25,872 bases of DNA from an uncultured Christensenellaceae bacterium. GTDB lineage: Bacteria > Bacillota > Clostridia > Christensenellales > Borkfalkiaceae. Numbering within the stretch: the first letter of the stretch is position 1; the number at the start of each line of letters is the position of its first letter. Shown in pieces: positions 15,673 through 22,963 of the stretch. The notes beneath the pieces were generated by a model, which had not been told where the DNA came from, searched no databases, and saw only the letters and a program-made list of their open reading frames with translations. A program made the translations under genes and the position numbers. The stretch covers positions 50,467 through 76,338 of the forward strand of contig CAJUOP010000010.1 of assembly GCA_910588465.1 (NCBI GenBank), given 5' to 3'.

Positions 15673-16983
15673 TTAATCCTCTTTTTTATTTCTTACGATA
15701 ATTTTAACGGGCGTTCCCGAAAAATCGTACGCGTCCCGAATCACGTTTTCCAGATAGCGCTCGTACGAAAAGTGCAGCAATTTTTCGTCGTTCACCATCA
15801 GCACGAACGTGGGCGGGAACACGACGGGCTGCGACGCGTAAAACAGCTTCATGCGTCTGCCCAGATAGGACGGCGGTTCGTTTACCCGCATGGCGTCCAT
15901 CAGCAAATCGTTCAGCGCGCCCGTGGGCACGCGGTAGCCTGCGTGCGCGTAAACCTCTTCGGCAAGAGAGAGCACCTTATCCACGCGCTGCCCCGTCTTT
16001 GCCGAGATGTAAACGGACTTATAATAGTCCATAAACTTCAAATCCTCTTTCAGCTTCTCCTCAAACTTTAAAACGGTGTGCGTGTCCTTTTCGATCAAAT
16101 CCCACTTGTTCATTACGATCACGGACGGTTTGTTTTCCTCGTGCACGAACCCGATAATTTTCACGTCCTGCTCGGTGAGCCCTTCCTCCGCGTCCACGAC
16201 CAGAACAGCGACGTCCGCGCGGCGCACCGCGTCGAACGCGCGCAGGACGGAATAGTATTCCACGTCGTCCTCTACCGAGCGCTTGCGGCGGATCCCCGCG
16301 GTGTCGATAATGGTGTATTTTTTTCCGTCCCGCTCGAAGGGGGTGTCGATCGCGTCGCGCGTGGTCCCCGCAACGGGCGTTACTATGGTGCGTTCCTGCC
16401 CTAAAATTTTATTGACGAGCGAGGACTTCCCGGCATTCGGCTTTCCGACGAACGCAATTTTCAGCGAATCGTCCTCCGTGCTCTCTTCCGCGGCGAACTG
16501 CTCCACCGCTTTATCTAAAAGGTCGCCCACCCCGCGGGAGTGCTCGGAAGAAACGGCGAACGGCTCGCCCAGCCCGAGCGAATAAAACTCGAAAAGCTTG
16601 TCGGGCGAATAGTCGTCGATCTTGTTCACGGCGAGAATAACGGGTTTTCCGCTGCGGCGCAGAATTTCCGCCACGTCGTAATCGGAGGAGGTGAGCCCCT
16701 CTCTCCCGTCGGTAAAAAATAAAATCACGTCGGCGGTGTCGATGGCGAGCGAAGCCTGCGCGGCGATCTGCCGCCACATATCGTCCGTGCTCTTTAATTC
16801 GATCCCGCCCGTGTCGATGAGCGTAAACGGCTTGCCCCGCCACTCGGCGTCGGCGTAAATGCGGTCGCGGGTGACCCCGGGACGGTTTTCCGTAATGGAT
16901 ATTTTTCGCCCCGCAACGCGGTTGAAAAAGGTGCTCTTGCCCACGTTAGGACGACCGATAATTGCAATTAAAGGTTTTGCCAT
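15673..16983 (-). CDS. der: ribosome biogenesis GTPase Der (EngA)
   Basis: 436 residues, the usual size. Two tandem GTPase domains: the first has GRPNVGKS (10-17), PGVTRD (35-40), DTGG (57-60) and NKID; the second has GKPNAGKS, AGTTRD, DTAG and NKWD. The C-terminal KH-like domain (from about residue 350) contains PPTFVLMVND. Der matures the large ribosomal subunit and is generally essential. ATG 16983 (MAKPLIAIIG) is chosen because the P-loop then falls at the normal distance from the N-terminus; a longer frame from a TTG at 17046 is implausible. The likely promoter sits so close that the mRNA may be leaderless. plsY follows 15 bases downstream. Confidence 0.97.
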   Translation of the reverse strand: MAKPLIAIIGRPNVGKSTFFNRVAGRKISITENRPGVTRDRIYADAEWRGKPFTLIDTGGIELKSTDDMWRQIAAQASLAIDTADVILFFTDGREGLTSSDYDVAEILRRSGKPVILAVNKIDDYSPDKLFEFYSLGLGEPFAVSSEHSRGVGDLLDKAVEQFAAEESTEDDSLKIAFVGKPNAGKSSLVNKILGQERTIVTPVAGTTRDAIDTPFERDGKKYTIIDTAGIRRKRSVEDDVEYYSVLRAFDAVRRADVAVLVVDAEEGLTEQDVKIIGFVHEENKPSVIVMNKWDLIEKDTHTVLKFEEKLKEDLKFMDYYKSVYISAKTGQRVDKVLSLAEEVYAHAGYRVPTGALNDLLMDAMRVNEPPSYLGRRMKLFYASQPVVFPPTFVLMVNDEKLLHFSYERYLENVIRDAYDFSGTPVKIIVRNKKED

Positions 16984-16989
16984 GCCTTT

Positions 16990-17018
16990 ATTATAATAAT
17001 TTTTGCCAAAATTGTAAA
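16990..17018 (-). promoter_or_regulatory. promoter of der-plsY (possibly leaderless)
   Basis: Minus strand: TTTACA (17018-17013), 17-base spacer, TATAAT (16995-16990). A start of RNA about seven bases downstream would coincide with the A of the der ATG at 16983. AAAGG directly precedes that ATG with one base between, too close for a normal Shine-Dalgarno. Confidence 0.6.
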
Positions 17019-17051
17019 GAAAAAATCGGCGAAGTTTCAAAATCAAACGGA

Positions 17052-17086
17052 CGGAAAAGAAAAAAACGGCTCCGTGAGCCGTTTTT
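17052..17086 (-). terminator. rho-independent terminator after the 97-residue membrane protein gene
   Basis: AAAAACGGCTC (17062-17072) and GAGCCGTTTTT (17076-17086) form an 11-base-pair stem with loop CGT. On the minus strand the stem is followed by TTTTTCTTTTCC. It begins 12 bases after the stop at 17099. Confidence 0.88.
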
Positions 17087-17098
17087 ACGCTTTTTTCA

Positions 17099-17392
17099 TT
17101 AGAAGAAAATCAATACGATGCCGACGAGATAAACGACGAGCGCGACAATAAAAACAATCCAAACCCATCTTTTATTGCCTTTTGCAAAGCCGTAAGCGCC
17201 AAGACCGATACCGATTAAAAGCGCGACCTTTTCGATTAAAGCAAGTAAGTTAAAAATGGAACCGCTCACGTTTACGCCGCATACCGGGAGCAGATTATTG
17301 ATAAACACAAAAATCGCACCGATAATAAGGGCAATAAAGCAACATACTTTTACGATGTCGTAACGCGTGGGGCCTCCGTTTCTTTGGGACAT
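17099..17392 (-). CDS. small three-helix membrane protein, unknown function
   Basis: 97 residues. Hydrophobic segments near 14-34, 45-68 and 73-97 suggest three membrane helices with a short hydrophilic N-terminus (MSQRNGGPTRYDIVK) and a GNKRW connector before the last helix. I do not recognise the family and see no catalytic motif. AAGGAGG lies upstream of ATG 17392 at good spacing and a strong extended -10 promoter precedes it, so it is a genuine, well-translated gene. It is followed by a strong terminator, so it can be monocistronic, although the absence of a visible terminator after rluD means it may also be reached by read-through from that operon. Confidence 0.8.
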   Translation of the reverse strand: MSQRNGGPTRYDIVKVCCFIALIIGAIFVFINNLLPVCGVNVSGSIFNLLALIEKVALLIGIGLGAYGFAKGNKRWVWIVFIVALVVYLVGIVLIFF

Positions 17393-17422
17393 AGCACTCC
17401 TCCTTGTTTAAATTTTTTCTTA

Positions 17423-17451
17423 ATTATAGCACTTCGTCCGCAAAAAAGCAA
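17423..17451 (-). promoter_or_regulatory. promoter of the small membrane protein gene
   Basis: Minus strand: TTGCTT (17451-17446), 17-base spacer, TATAAT (17428-17423) with an extended -10 TG. Predicted RNA start near 17416, about 24 bases before the ATG. Confidence 0.65.
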
Positions 17452-17471
17452 ACGTTGAAAAGCAATATTTT

Positions 17472-18392
17472 TTAATTTTTCCTCTCGGTATTTCTCAGTA
17501 AGCGGAGCACGCGCTCGAAATAATCGGGCAAGGGCGCGGTAAAGCTCATTCGTTCGCCCGTAACGGGATGAAAAAATTCCAGACGGAACGCGTGCAGCAG
17601 CTGCCCGTTCAGCGAGAAACGCTGATTTTTAAAGCCGTACACGGGATCGCCCACGACGGGATGCCCCAGATATTTCGCGTGCACGCGGATCTGGTGCGTG
17701 CGCCCCGTTTTCAGCGAGAACCGCGCCAGCGTGTTCTTTGCAAACCGCTCTTCCGCAAAAAATTCCGTTTCCGCCCGCCGTCCCTCGCCCGCGGGAAGCA
17801 CCGCCATTTTCAGCCTGTCCTTTTTGTCCCGCCCGATCTGCGTGACGATACGCCCAGTATCCTCCTTTAACACCCCTTCCAGCAACGCAAGATATTCGCG
17901 TTTGCAGCTCTTCTCCTTAATCTGTTCGGACAGCGACAGGTGCGCCCCGTCGTTTTTCGCCACGACGAGCAGCCCCGAGGTATCCTTGTCGATGCGGTGC
18001 ACGATGCCGGGGCGGATCTTTCCGTTAATGCCGCTGAGCGAATCCAGGCGGAATAAAAGGGCGTTTACGAGCGTCCCTTCCCTGTTGCCGTTGCCCGCAT
18101 GCACGGTCATGCCCTGCGGCTTATTGACGACCGCGAGGTGCGCGTCCTCGTACACGATATCGAGGGGAATATCCTCGGGACGGGCGTCGATGGGCTGAGG
18201 GTCTGGAATTTCCGCCCGCACCGTATCGCCCGCCTTTACGCCCTGCGAAGCCTTCGCTGCGGCGCCGCCGACAAACAGCCGCCCCTCTTCCGCCAGCTTT
18301 TTTACCGCCGAGCGGGTCAACCCCGATTTTTCGCTGAAAAAAACGTCGGCGCGGGGGGAAGCCTCCTCCGCGCAAAACTCCAACACCTTCAT
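17472..18392 (-). CDS. rluD: RluA/RluD-family pseudouridine synthase
   Basis: 306 residues. An N-terminal S4 RNA-binding domain (about 12-65; SGLTRSAVKKLAEEGRLFVGG) precedes the catalytic domain, with NKPQGMTVH (90-98) and the signature HRIDKDTSG (132-140) containing catalytic Asp135, then RTHQIRVH. It converts uridine to pseudouridine in RNA; the S4 plus catalytic layout fits the RluD type acting on 23S rRNA, but Bacillota paralogues (YlyB, YjbO, YhcT) make the exact target uncertain. ATG 18392 overlaps the lspA stop (ATGA); a longer frame into lspA is a shadow. The pairing lspA-rluA-type gene is common in Bacillota (lspA-ylyB), supporting the start and context. Confidence 0.93.
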   Translation of the reverse strand: MKVLEFCAEEASPRADVFFSEKSGLTRSAVKKLAEEGRLFVGGAAAKASQGVKAGDTVRAEIPDPQPIDARPEDIPLDIVYEDAHLAVVNKPQGMTVHAGNGNREGTLVNALLFRLDSLSGINGKIRPGIVHRIDKDTSGLLVVAKNDGAHLSLSEQIKEKSCKREYLALLEGVLKEDTGRIVTQIGRDKKDRLKMAVLPAGEGRRAETEFFAEERFAKNTLARFSLKTGRTHQIRVHAKYLGHPVVGDPVYGFKNQRFSLNGQLLHAFRLEFFHPVTGERMSFTAPLPDYFERVLRLLRNTERKN

Positions 18393-18997
18393 TTTACTTT
18401 CCCGTGTTTTTTCTCTTTGGCTTCGCTCTCTTCCCGTTTCGCCTGTTCCCGCCATTCCTTTTTCAATGGAAACAGCGCCGATTTGCCGATAAAAAGAATA
18501 CAGAACACAAGCGCGACCGCGCCGAACGTGATGCAAAAATCCGCAATGTTGCATATGCCGAAACCCAGACGGTGCACGTCCACAAAATCTCGCACGATCG
18601 CCACGCCGTCCGCGTTCACCACACAGAGCCTGTCGATCAGATTCCCGATCGCGCCCGCCTCGATCACGGCAAGGCACATACGCACGGGCGTATTCTTTTT
18701 AAACAGCGTAAAAAACAGCGCCGCGATCCCAACGATCATAACGACGGTAAGGATCGTGACGATGATCATAAACAACTGATTCCCGCTCCCGATCCCGAAC
18801 GCAATCGCGTCGTTCTCGGCATATTGCAGCTGGATCCAATCCCCGACGATCGGCACCGTGCGCTTTGCGTCCCAAAACAGATAGATATAGGCGAGCGCCT
18901 TTGTAATCTGATCGACGAACAGCAGCGCGAGCATGACAAGCCCCCCCGTCAAGGCGATATGCGCGCGTTTACAGTCTGCTTGCGTAAGTTTCTTCAT
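18389..18997 (-). CDS. lspA: lipoprotein signal peptidase (signal peptidase II)
   Basis: 202 residues with four membrane helices. It cleaves the signal peptide of diacylglyceryl-modified prolipoproteins at the membrane. Conserved blocks: VDQITKALA (28-36), a QLQYAENDAIAFGIG segment (57-71) in place of the more usual N-x-GAAFG, GAIGNLIDRL (115-124) with catalytic Asp122, VRDFVDV (135-141), and CNIADFCITFG (149-159) with catalytic Asp153. A charged C-terminal tail of about 25 residues (KREESEAKEKKHGK) is longer than usual. ATG 18997 has AGGAGG 4 bases upstream and overlaps the previous stop (ATGA). Its first-step partner lgt is in the same operon, and the fructan-locus lipoproteins are among its expected substrates. 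Confidence 0.96.
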   Translation of the reverse strand: MKKLTQADCKRAHIALTGGLVMLALLFVDQITKALAYIYLFWDAKRTVPIVGDWIQLQYAENDAIAFGIGSGNQLFMIIVTILTVVMIVGIAALFFTLFKKNTPVRMCLAVIEAGAIGNLIDRLCVVNADGVAIVRDFVDVHRLGFGICNIADFCITFGAVALVFCILFIGKSALFPLKKEWREQAKREESEAKEKKHGKVK

Positions 18998-19476
18998 TCG
19001 TCCTCCTCCATAAGTCCCAGCTCTTTGCACAGCTTGCCCAAGTCGAGCGGTCGTTTGGGAGCGAGCACGTCGTCGATATTAAATCCGTTTTCCTCCTGTC
19101 CGTCCTGTTCGCCGAGCTGTGCGCGAAGCGCCTCGCAATAGGCGGAAAAGTCCGAAACGTCCTCTTCGTCGGGATATTTTTGGGTAAGGCGTTCGGAAAG
19201 CAGTCTGCATTTGTCGGCAAGCAGCCGAAGCTCCTTGCGCTCGTTTTCGCAGGTCTTTAAAATTTCGTCCTTCATGCGCTCGCCCTCCTGCGTGGCGTGC
19301 ATCAGCGCGGACGAAACGTTCCCCCGCTCGCTTTCGAGCACGGAAAGCCGCGCCTTTAACAACGCGTTCTCTTCCTTTAAATAGTCCGTCGCCTCCTTCT
19401 GCTTGCGGACGATTTCCGAATATTCCTCTTTCAGCCGCGCCACGAGCGCCTTTACGCTCTTTCCGGAATACAACAT
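18994..19476 (-). CDS. coiled-coil protein of unknown function
   Basis: 160 residues, rich in Glu, Lys, Leu and Arg. Residues about 10-100 have heptad-like hydrophobic spacing (KALVARLKEEYSEIVRKQKE, then ENALLKARLSVLESE) that predicts a long coiled coil; the remainder is acidic and ends in MEEDE. No membrane segment or signal peptide. The shape recalls DivIVA/GpsB-like cell-division scaffolds, but the characteristic DivIVA N-terminus is missing, so I do not assign it. ATG 19476 follows the pncB stop directly (TAAATG) and has GGGGAGGG upstream. The stop overlaps lspA. Conserved placement between pncB and lspA would be needed to link it to envelope work. Confidence 0.8.
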   Translation of the reverse strand: MLYSGKSVKALVARLKEEYSEIVRKQKEATDYLKEENALLKARLSVLESERGNVSSALMHATQEGERMKDEILKTCENERKELRLLADKCRLLSERLTQKYPDEEDVSDFSAYCEALRAQLGEQDGQEENGFNIDDVLAPKRPLDLGKLCKELGLMEEDE

Positions 19477-20904
19477 TTATGCCCTCCCCTTTGCGCCGAT
19501 CATGCTTTGCTTTAATTGCAGCAGCTCGGGCGAAAGATCCACTTTATAGATATGCGGCATATCGTGCCGAGTATACTCTTCCCAAAATCTTGCGTACTCT
19601 TGTTTGAAATATTCCGCGCTCTCGAAGGGCGTGCGGCTTTCTCCGATGCGCTTTCCCTGCAACACAAGCGGCTCGCGCAGGTTTCGTATCGTGTAATCAG
19701 TCACCGTCATGCGCTTCCAGTGTTCCACGGGATGGATCAGCTCCAACGGTTTGCTTTCGTCTATACTTTCGTCCGCGCGGGCGATATAGTCGGCGACCGC
19801 CTTGCCCGTGCGCCTGTCGTAAACGCGGTAAACCGCCTTTTCGGCGGGATTCGTAATTTTTTCCGTCGTGTCCGAAAGCTTTATTTTGGGGATCTCCTTC
19901 CCGTTTTCGTAAACGGCGGCAAGCTTATACACGCCGCCGAGCGCAGGCAGATCCGCGCTGGTGATCAGCTTGGTCCCCACGCCCCACAGATCTATTTTCG
20001 CGCCCTGCGCCTTTAAGGAAAGTACGGAATTTTCGTCCAGATCGCCCGAAGCGCAGATTTTCGCGTTCGGAAATCTCGCTTCGTCGAGCATTTTGCGCGC
20101 CTCTTTGGAAAGATATGCAAGGTCGCCCGAGTCGAGGCGGATCCCCTTGGGCTCGAAGCCCCGCGCGCGCAGCTCCTTAAAAACCGCGATTGCGTTGGGC
20201 ACGCCGCTTGCCAGCGTATCGAACGTATCGACGAGCAACAGACAGCTTTTAGGAAAGCTCTTCGCGTACGCGCGGAACGCTTCGAGCTCACTCGGAAAAT
20301 TCATCACCCAACTGTGCGCCATGGTGCCCGAAACGGGAATGGAAAACATCTTCCCCGCGAGCAAGTTGGAGGTAGATTCGCAGCCGCCGATGACCGCCGC
20401 GCGTGCGCCGTAAATCCCCGCGTCCGCGCCTTGCGCGCGGCGCAGTCCGAATTCCATCACGCCGCCGCCCGCCGCCTTGCAAATTTTGGCAGCCTTGCTT
20501 GCGATCAGCGTTTGGTGATTGACAAAGGTAAGCAGCGCCGTTTCGACCATCTGTGCCTGGAGCATGGGCGCTCGCACCGTTAAAATGGGCTCGTACGGAA
20601 ATACGATTTCTCCCTCGCGCACGGAGAATACGTCGCCCGTAAAGCGCAAGGCTTTCAGGTACGCAAGGTATTTCTCGCCAAACAGTCCCAGCGAGCGAAG
20701 ATAAGCGATATCCTCTTCGGAAAAAGAAAAATCTTTCAGATATTCCGCCGCCTGCTCAAACCCTGCCGCGACCGAATAGGTAATCAGCCGATTGGAACGA
20801 AAAAACAAATCGAACACGGCGAGCTGTTCGTGTCTGCCCTCGTTAAAATATCCCTGCCCCATCGTCAGTTGGTATAAGTCGGTTAAAAGCGATAAATTTC
20901 TCAT
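19477..20904 (-). CDS. pncB: nicotinate phosphoribosyltransferase
   Basis: 475 residues. It makes nicotinate mononucleotide from nicotinate and PRPP with ATP, the entry step of NAD salvage. Family features: LTDLYQLTM (7-15) near the N-terminus, EFGLRRAQG (151-159), GTMAHSWVM (193-201) with the conserved histidine His197, VDTFDTL, and RLDSGDL for the phosphoribosyl site. Length and the C-terminal extension fit the bacterial long form. ATG 20904 overlaps the lgt stop by four bases (ATGA), with GGAGAGG just upstream. It is the second gene of the lgt operon; the combination with lipoprotein maturation genes is unusual and probably only co-transcription, not a shared pathway. Confidence 0.95.
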   Translation of the reverse strand: MRNLSLLTDLYQLTMGQGYFNEGRHEQLAVFDLFFRSNRLITYSVAAGFEQAAEYLKDFSFSEEDIAYLRSLGLFGEKYLAYLKALRFTGDVFSVREGEIVFPYEPILTVRAPMLQAQMVETALLTFVNHQTLIASKAAKICKAAGGGVMEFGLRRAQGADAGIYGARAAVIGGCESTSNLLAGKMFSIPVSGTMAHSWVMNFPSELEAFRAYAKSFPKSCLLLVDTFDTLASGVPNAIAVFKELRARGFEPKGIRLDSGDLAYLSKEARKMLDEARFPNAKICASGDLDENSVLSLKAQGAKIDLWGVGTKLITSADLPALGGVYKLAAVYENGKEIPKIKLSDTTEKITNPAEKAVYRVYDRRTGKAVADYIARADESIDESKPLELIHPVEHWKRMTVTDYTIRNLREPLVLQGKRIGESRTPFESAEYFKQEYARFWEEYTRHDMPHIYKVDLSPELLQLKQSMIGAKGRA

Positions 20905-21986
20905 ACCTCTCCGTCCGCGCCGCCGTCTCCGCCGCTTTCCCCTTCCTCGGGCGAATCGCCGTCCTTGCGTTCAGGCTCTTCCGCGCGCTCTTCCGCCGCC
21001 TCGCCCTTCTTCTTTTTGGGCGGTCTTTGGGGATAGTTCGCGCCGAACATATTGATTTTGGAAAAATAGGGCTCGTCGTTTTTATAGGGAGTAAGATACG
21101 TTGTGATTCCGCAGGGATTGCCCGTCTTGCTGCCGAGGAACGCGCCCTCTTTTTTAAAGTTGTAAATCATCAGCGCAAGGCACCCGCCCACGCCCAAACC
21201 TATCATCAGCACGGAGAACACGAGCGACCAGGGCACGCCCCCGCGGCTTAAAATAAACTCGGGGTCGCGGAGCGGCTCCATTACCGTACGCAAGATCCCA
21301 TACCAGGCAAAATATAAAAAGGTGGGCAGCCCGTTGGGCTTCTTTTTATGAAACCAGGCAAACGAAAACAACAGCGCCCAGCCCACCATATTCACGCACA
21401 GCTCGTAAAAGAAAAACGCGTAGTGCCAGGTTGCGATCTCCAAATGCTCGAACGCCTGCGTGCCCGAATAACCGGGCACGATGGGCACCGCGAACGGAAA
21501 CCACTGCATCGCGGGGTTGGTCACCTCCGCGCCGTACACTTCCGCATTGAAAAAGTTCCCCCATCTGCCGAACGCCTGCGCAATTAAAATGTTGATGACC
21601 ACGCAGTCCGCCGCGCGGAAGAACTCCACCTTTTTGATTTTACAAACGACAAGCCCTGCAATGACGCCGCCCGAAACGCCGCCGATGATCGAAAGCCCGC
21701 CCGAACGGAATTCGAAAAACCGTTTTAAGCCGAGGTCGGGATCGGTAAGGCAGGAGAAGAGCCGCGCGCAGATAATCGCGGTTGGAATACACACGATAAA
21801 CAGCAGATAAATAAAATCGGGCGACATATTTCTGCGCTTCATCAACAGCGCGGACAGCGTTGCCGCAAGCAGCATTCCGAACACGATGCACAGCGCATAA
21901 TAATAAATTTCGACCCCGAATATATAAATTCCCCGTCCGTCCGAACAGATCCCGAAGAGCGGATTGGAAAGCAGATCAGCACTCAT
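20901..21986 (-). CDS. lgt: prolipoprotein diacylglyceryl transferase with long charged C-terminal tail
   Basis: 361 residues with about seven membrane helices. It transfers diacylglycerol from phosphatidylglycerol to the lipobox cysteine, the first step of lipoprotein maturation. The Lgt signature GRWGNFFNAEVYG (140-152) keeps the essential Arg, Asn and Gly, and a downstream ILRTVMEPLRDPE supplies the second conserved arginine. The segment aligned to the E. coli GGMSFHGG motif reads GGLSIIGG (96-103), so the histidine position is Ile101. The last 65-70 residues are a hydrophilic Lys/Glu/Gly-rich tail not found in typical 270-290-residue Lgt. ATG 21986 has AAGGAGG 7 bases upstream; the longer frame from 22040 runs through the promoter. 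First gene of the operon lgt-pncB-coiled coil-lspA-rluD. Confidence 0.95.
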   Translation of the reverse strand: MSADLLSNPLFGICSDGRGIYIFGVEIYYYALCIVFGMLLAATLSALLMKRRNMSPDFIYLLFIVCIPTAIICARLFSCLTDPDLGLKRFFEFRSGGLSIIGGVSGGVIAGLVVCKIKKVEFFRAADCVVINILIAQAFGRWGNFFNAEVYGAEVTNPAMQWFPFAVPIVPGYSGTQAFEHLEIATWHYAFFFYELCVNMVGWALLFSFAWFHKKKPNGLPTFLYFAWYGILRTVMEPLRDPEFILSRGGVPWSLVFSVLMIGLGVGGCLALMIYNFKKEGAFLGSKTGNPCGITTYLTPYKNDEPYFSKINMFGANYPQRPPKKKKGEAAEERAEEPERKDGDSPEEGESGGDGGADGEV

Positions 21987-22005
21987 AAGCTTCCTCCTTC
22001 CGTCT

Positions 22006-22034
22006 ATTATAAACGAAATAAAAACAAAAGTCAA
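22006..22034 (-). promoter_or_regulatory. promoter of the lgt operon
   Basis: Minus strand: TTGACT (22034-22029), 17-base spacer, TATAAT (22011-22006), close to consensus. Predicted RNA start near 21999. The -35 box lies in the terminator hairpin of folT. Confidence 0.8.
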
Positions 22035-22049
22035 CCGCAAGCGGTTGAC
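22017..22049 (-). terminator. rho-independent terminator of folT
   Basis: GTCAACCGC (22030-22038) and GCGGTTGAC (22041-22049) form a 9-base-pair stem with a very tight loop, followed on the minus strand by TTTTGTTTTTATTT. It lies 22 bases past the folT stop. Confidence 0.82.
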
Positions 22050-22070
22050 GGATCGTTATTTTTCATAATA

Positions 22071-22727
22071 TTATCTTATGTCGAGTTTTAAAGGCTTTAC
22101 GGCGTTCAACGCGGGAACGATTATAAACAGCAACGCGTAGTTGAACAGGCTGTTATATATCTGCCCCAGCAGAAAGAAACGGATCAGGAGGTAAATCCCG
22201 AAGTTGAATTCTCCGCCGAAGCGCGTTTCGATCGCCTCCTTTACGGAGCCCGGCATATACAGCTTTAAGCCGATGAAATACATTCCCAAGCTGTTTATCA
22301 GCACCGAACAGATCAAAAGCGTAAGCGCGCAAATTACCGCAAGCTTCACGTATCCGCAACCTTTAAAGCGGAACCGGAACAGATTCATCACCAACCCTGC
22401 AATCAGCGCCATCGTCGCGCAGGACAGCGCGACCCACCAGTAATAGGGGTAGCCCATGCTGTTTGCGAGATACCCCACCCCGTCGCCGATAAACACGGCG
22501 GCAAAGCCCAACAGCGGACCGATGAGAATTCCCGCCAGGATCGAGGTGAACACCGTAAACGAAAACTGTACCGTTGCGAACTTAAATTCGAAGATATTCG
22601 AAACGATGCACAGCGCCGCGGCGACTCCCGCATAGGCAAGCTTCTGCGCGCGCGATTTTTCGATTAAAATCGAGGAAAACAACGTGCGCTTCCAAAAAGG
22701 GACCTGAGTTACATTTGCTTCGGACAT
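22071..22727 (-). CDS. folT: ECF transporter S component, folate type
   Basis: 218 residues with about six hydrophobic helices. It is the substrate-binding membrane subunit of an energy-coupling-factor vitamin transporter; the general ATPase/T module must be encoded elsewhere. The helix-1 to helix-2 region (AGVAAALCIVSNIFEF, then VQFSFTVFTSILAGILIGP) and GFAAVFIGDGVGYL resemble ECF S components. Folate specificity rests mainly on the THF riboswitch in its leader, which in Bacillota controls folT and folate genes. ATG 22727 is chosen because GGGAGG lies 9 bases upstream; the longer frame from 22790 would translate the riboswitch platform. Monocistronic, ending in a terminator. Confidence 0.9.
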   Translation of the reverse strand: MSEANVTQVPFWKRTLFSSILIEKSRAQKLAYAGVAAALCIVSNIFEFKFATVQFSFTVFTSILAGILIGPLLGFAAVFIGDGVGYLANSMGYPYYWWVALSCATMALIAGLVMNLFRFRFKGCGYVKLAVICALTLLICSVLINSLGMYFIGLKLYMPGSVKEAIETRFGGEFNFGIYLLIRFFLLGQIYNSLFNYALLFIIVPALNAVKPLKLDIR

Positions 22728-22730
22728 AAT

Positions 22731-22800
22731 AAAAAACCTCCCGTCAATCGGAGAGGTCCGCGTAAAAATGCGCTTCTGAGATTTGCGCATACGAGCGGAC
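22731..22800 (-). promoter_or_regulatory. expression platform of the THF riboswitch
   Basis: On the minus-strand RNA, CCTCTC (22756-22751) can pair with GGGAGG (22742-22737), which is the folT Shine-Dalgarno, and a run of six T (22736-22731) follows; the hairpin could act as terminator or ribosome-site blocker. Upstream, GTCCGC at the aptamer 3' edge (22800-22795) can pair with GCGGAC (22761-22756), enclosing an ATGCGC/GCGCAT hairpin (22790-22785 / 22773-22768). The two arrangements compete at the aptamer's closing stem. Confidence 0.6.
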
Positions 22801-22885
22801 GCGCCGCGGCACCGCAGGAATCAATTCCTTTCGTTTGCGAACAACGTCCCGTTTCGCAACACTTAACGCGCCTTGGCTACTCTAC
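22793..22885 (-). ncRNA. tetrahydrofolate (THF) riboswitch aptamer
   Basis: Read on the minus strand from 22885, the sequence has the conserved THF elements in order: GAGTAG, GGCGCGTTAAGTG, a hairpin TTGCGAA...TTCGCAA enclosing ACGGGACGTTG, ACGAAAG, a short hairpin GGAAT...ATTCC, then GCGGTGCC and CCGCTC closing the first stem. This matches the arrangement known from Clostridia and lactobacilli, where binding of reduced folate lowers expression of folate transport or synthesis genes. It starts within a base or two of the predicted transcription start and precedes folT. Confidence 0.92.
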
Positions 22886-22892
22886 GGATATG

Positions 22893-22921
22893 AGTATACA
22901 GGCTATCGACAAAAAATGCAA
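22893..22921 (-). promoter_or_regulatory. promoter of the riboswitch-folT transcript
   Basis: Minus strand: TTGCAT (22921-22916), 17-base spacer, TATACT (22898-22893). Predicted RNA start near 22886, directly at the 5' end of the aptamer. Confidence 0.75.
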
Positions 22922-22963
22922 GCGTTTGCACATACTTTTCTAAAAAAAATAAATACTGTGATT

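Noticed and set aside
18404..19141. 245-residue plus-strand frame antisense to lspA and the coiled-coil gene
   Set aside because: His/Arg/Asp-rich shadow; lspA motifs are intact on the minus strand.
18994..19476. Assignment of the coiled-coil protein as DivIVA
   Set aside because: The conserved DivIVA N-terminal membrane-binding motif is missing; coiled-coil content alone is not enough.
22737..22756. Simple terminator only, unrelated to a riboswitch
   Set aside because: Sequence upstream matches the THF aptamer in order and spacing, so the hairpin is better read as its expression platform.
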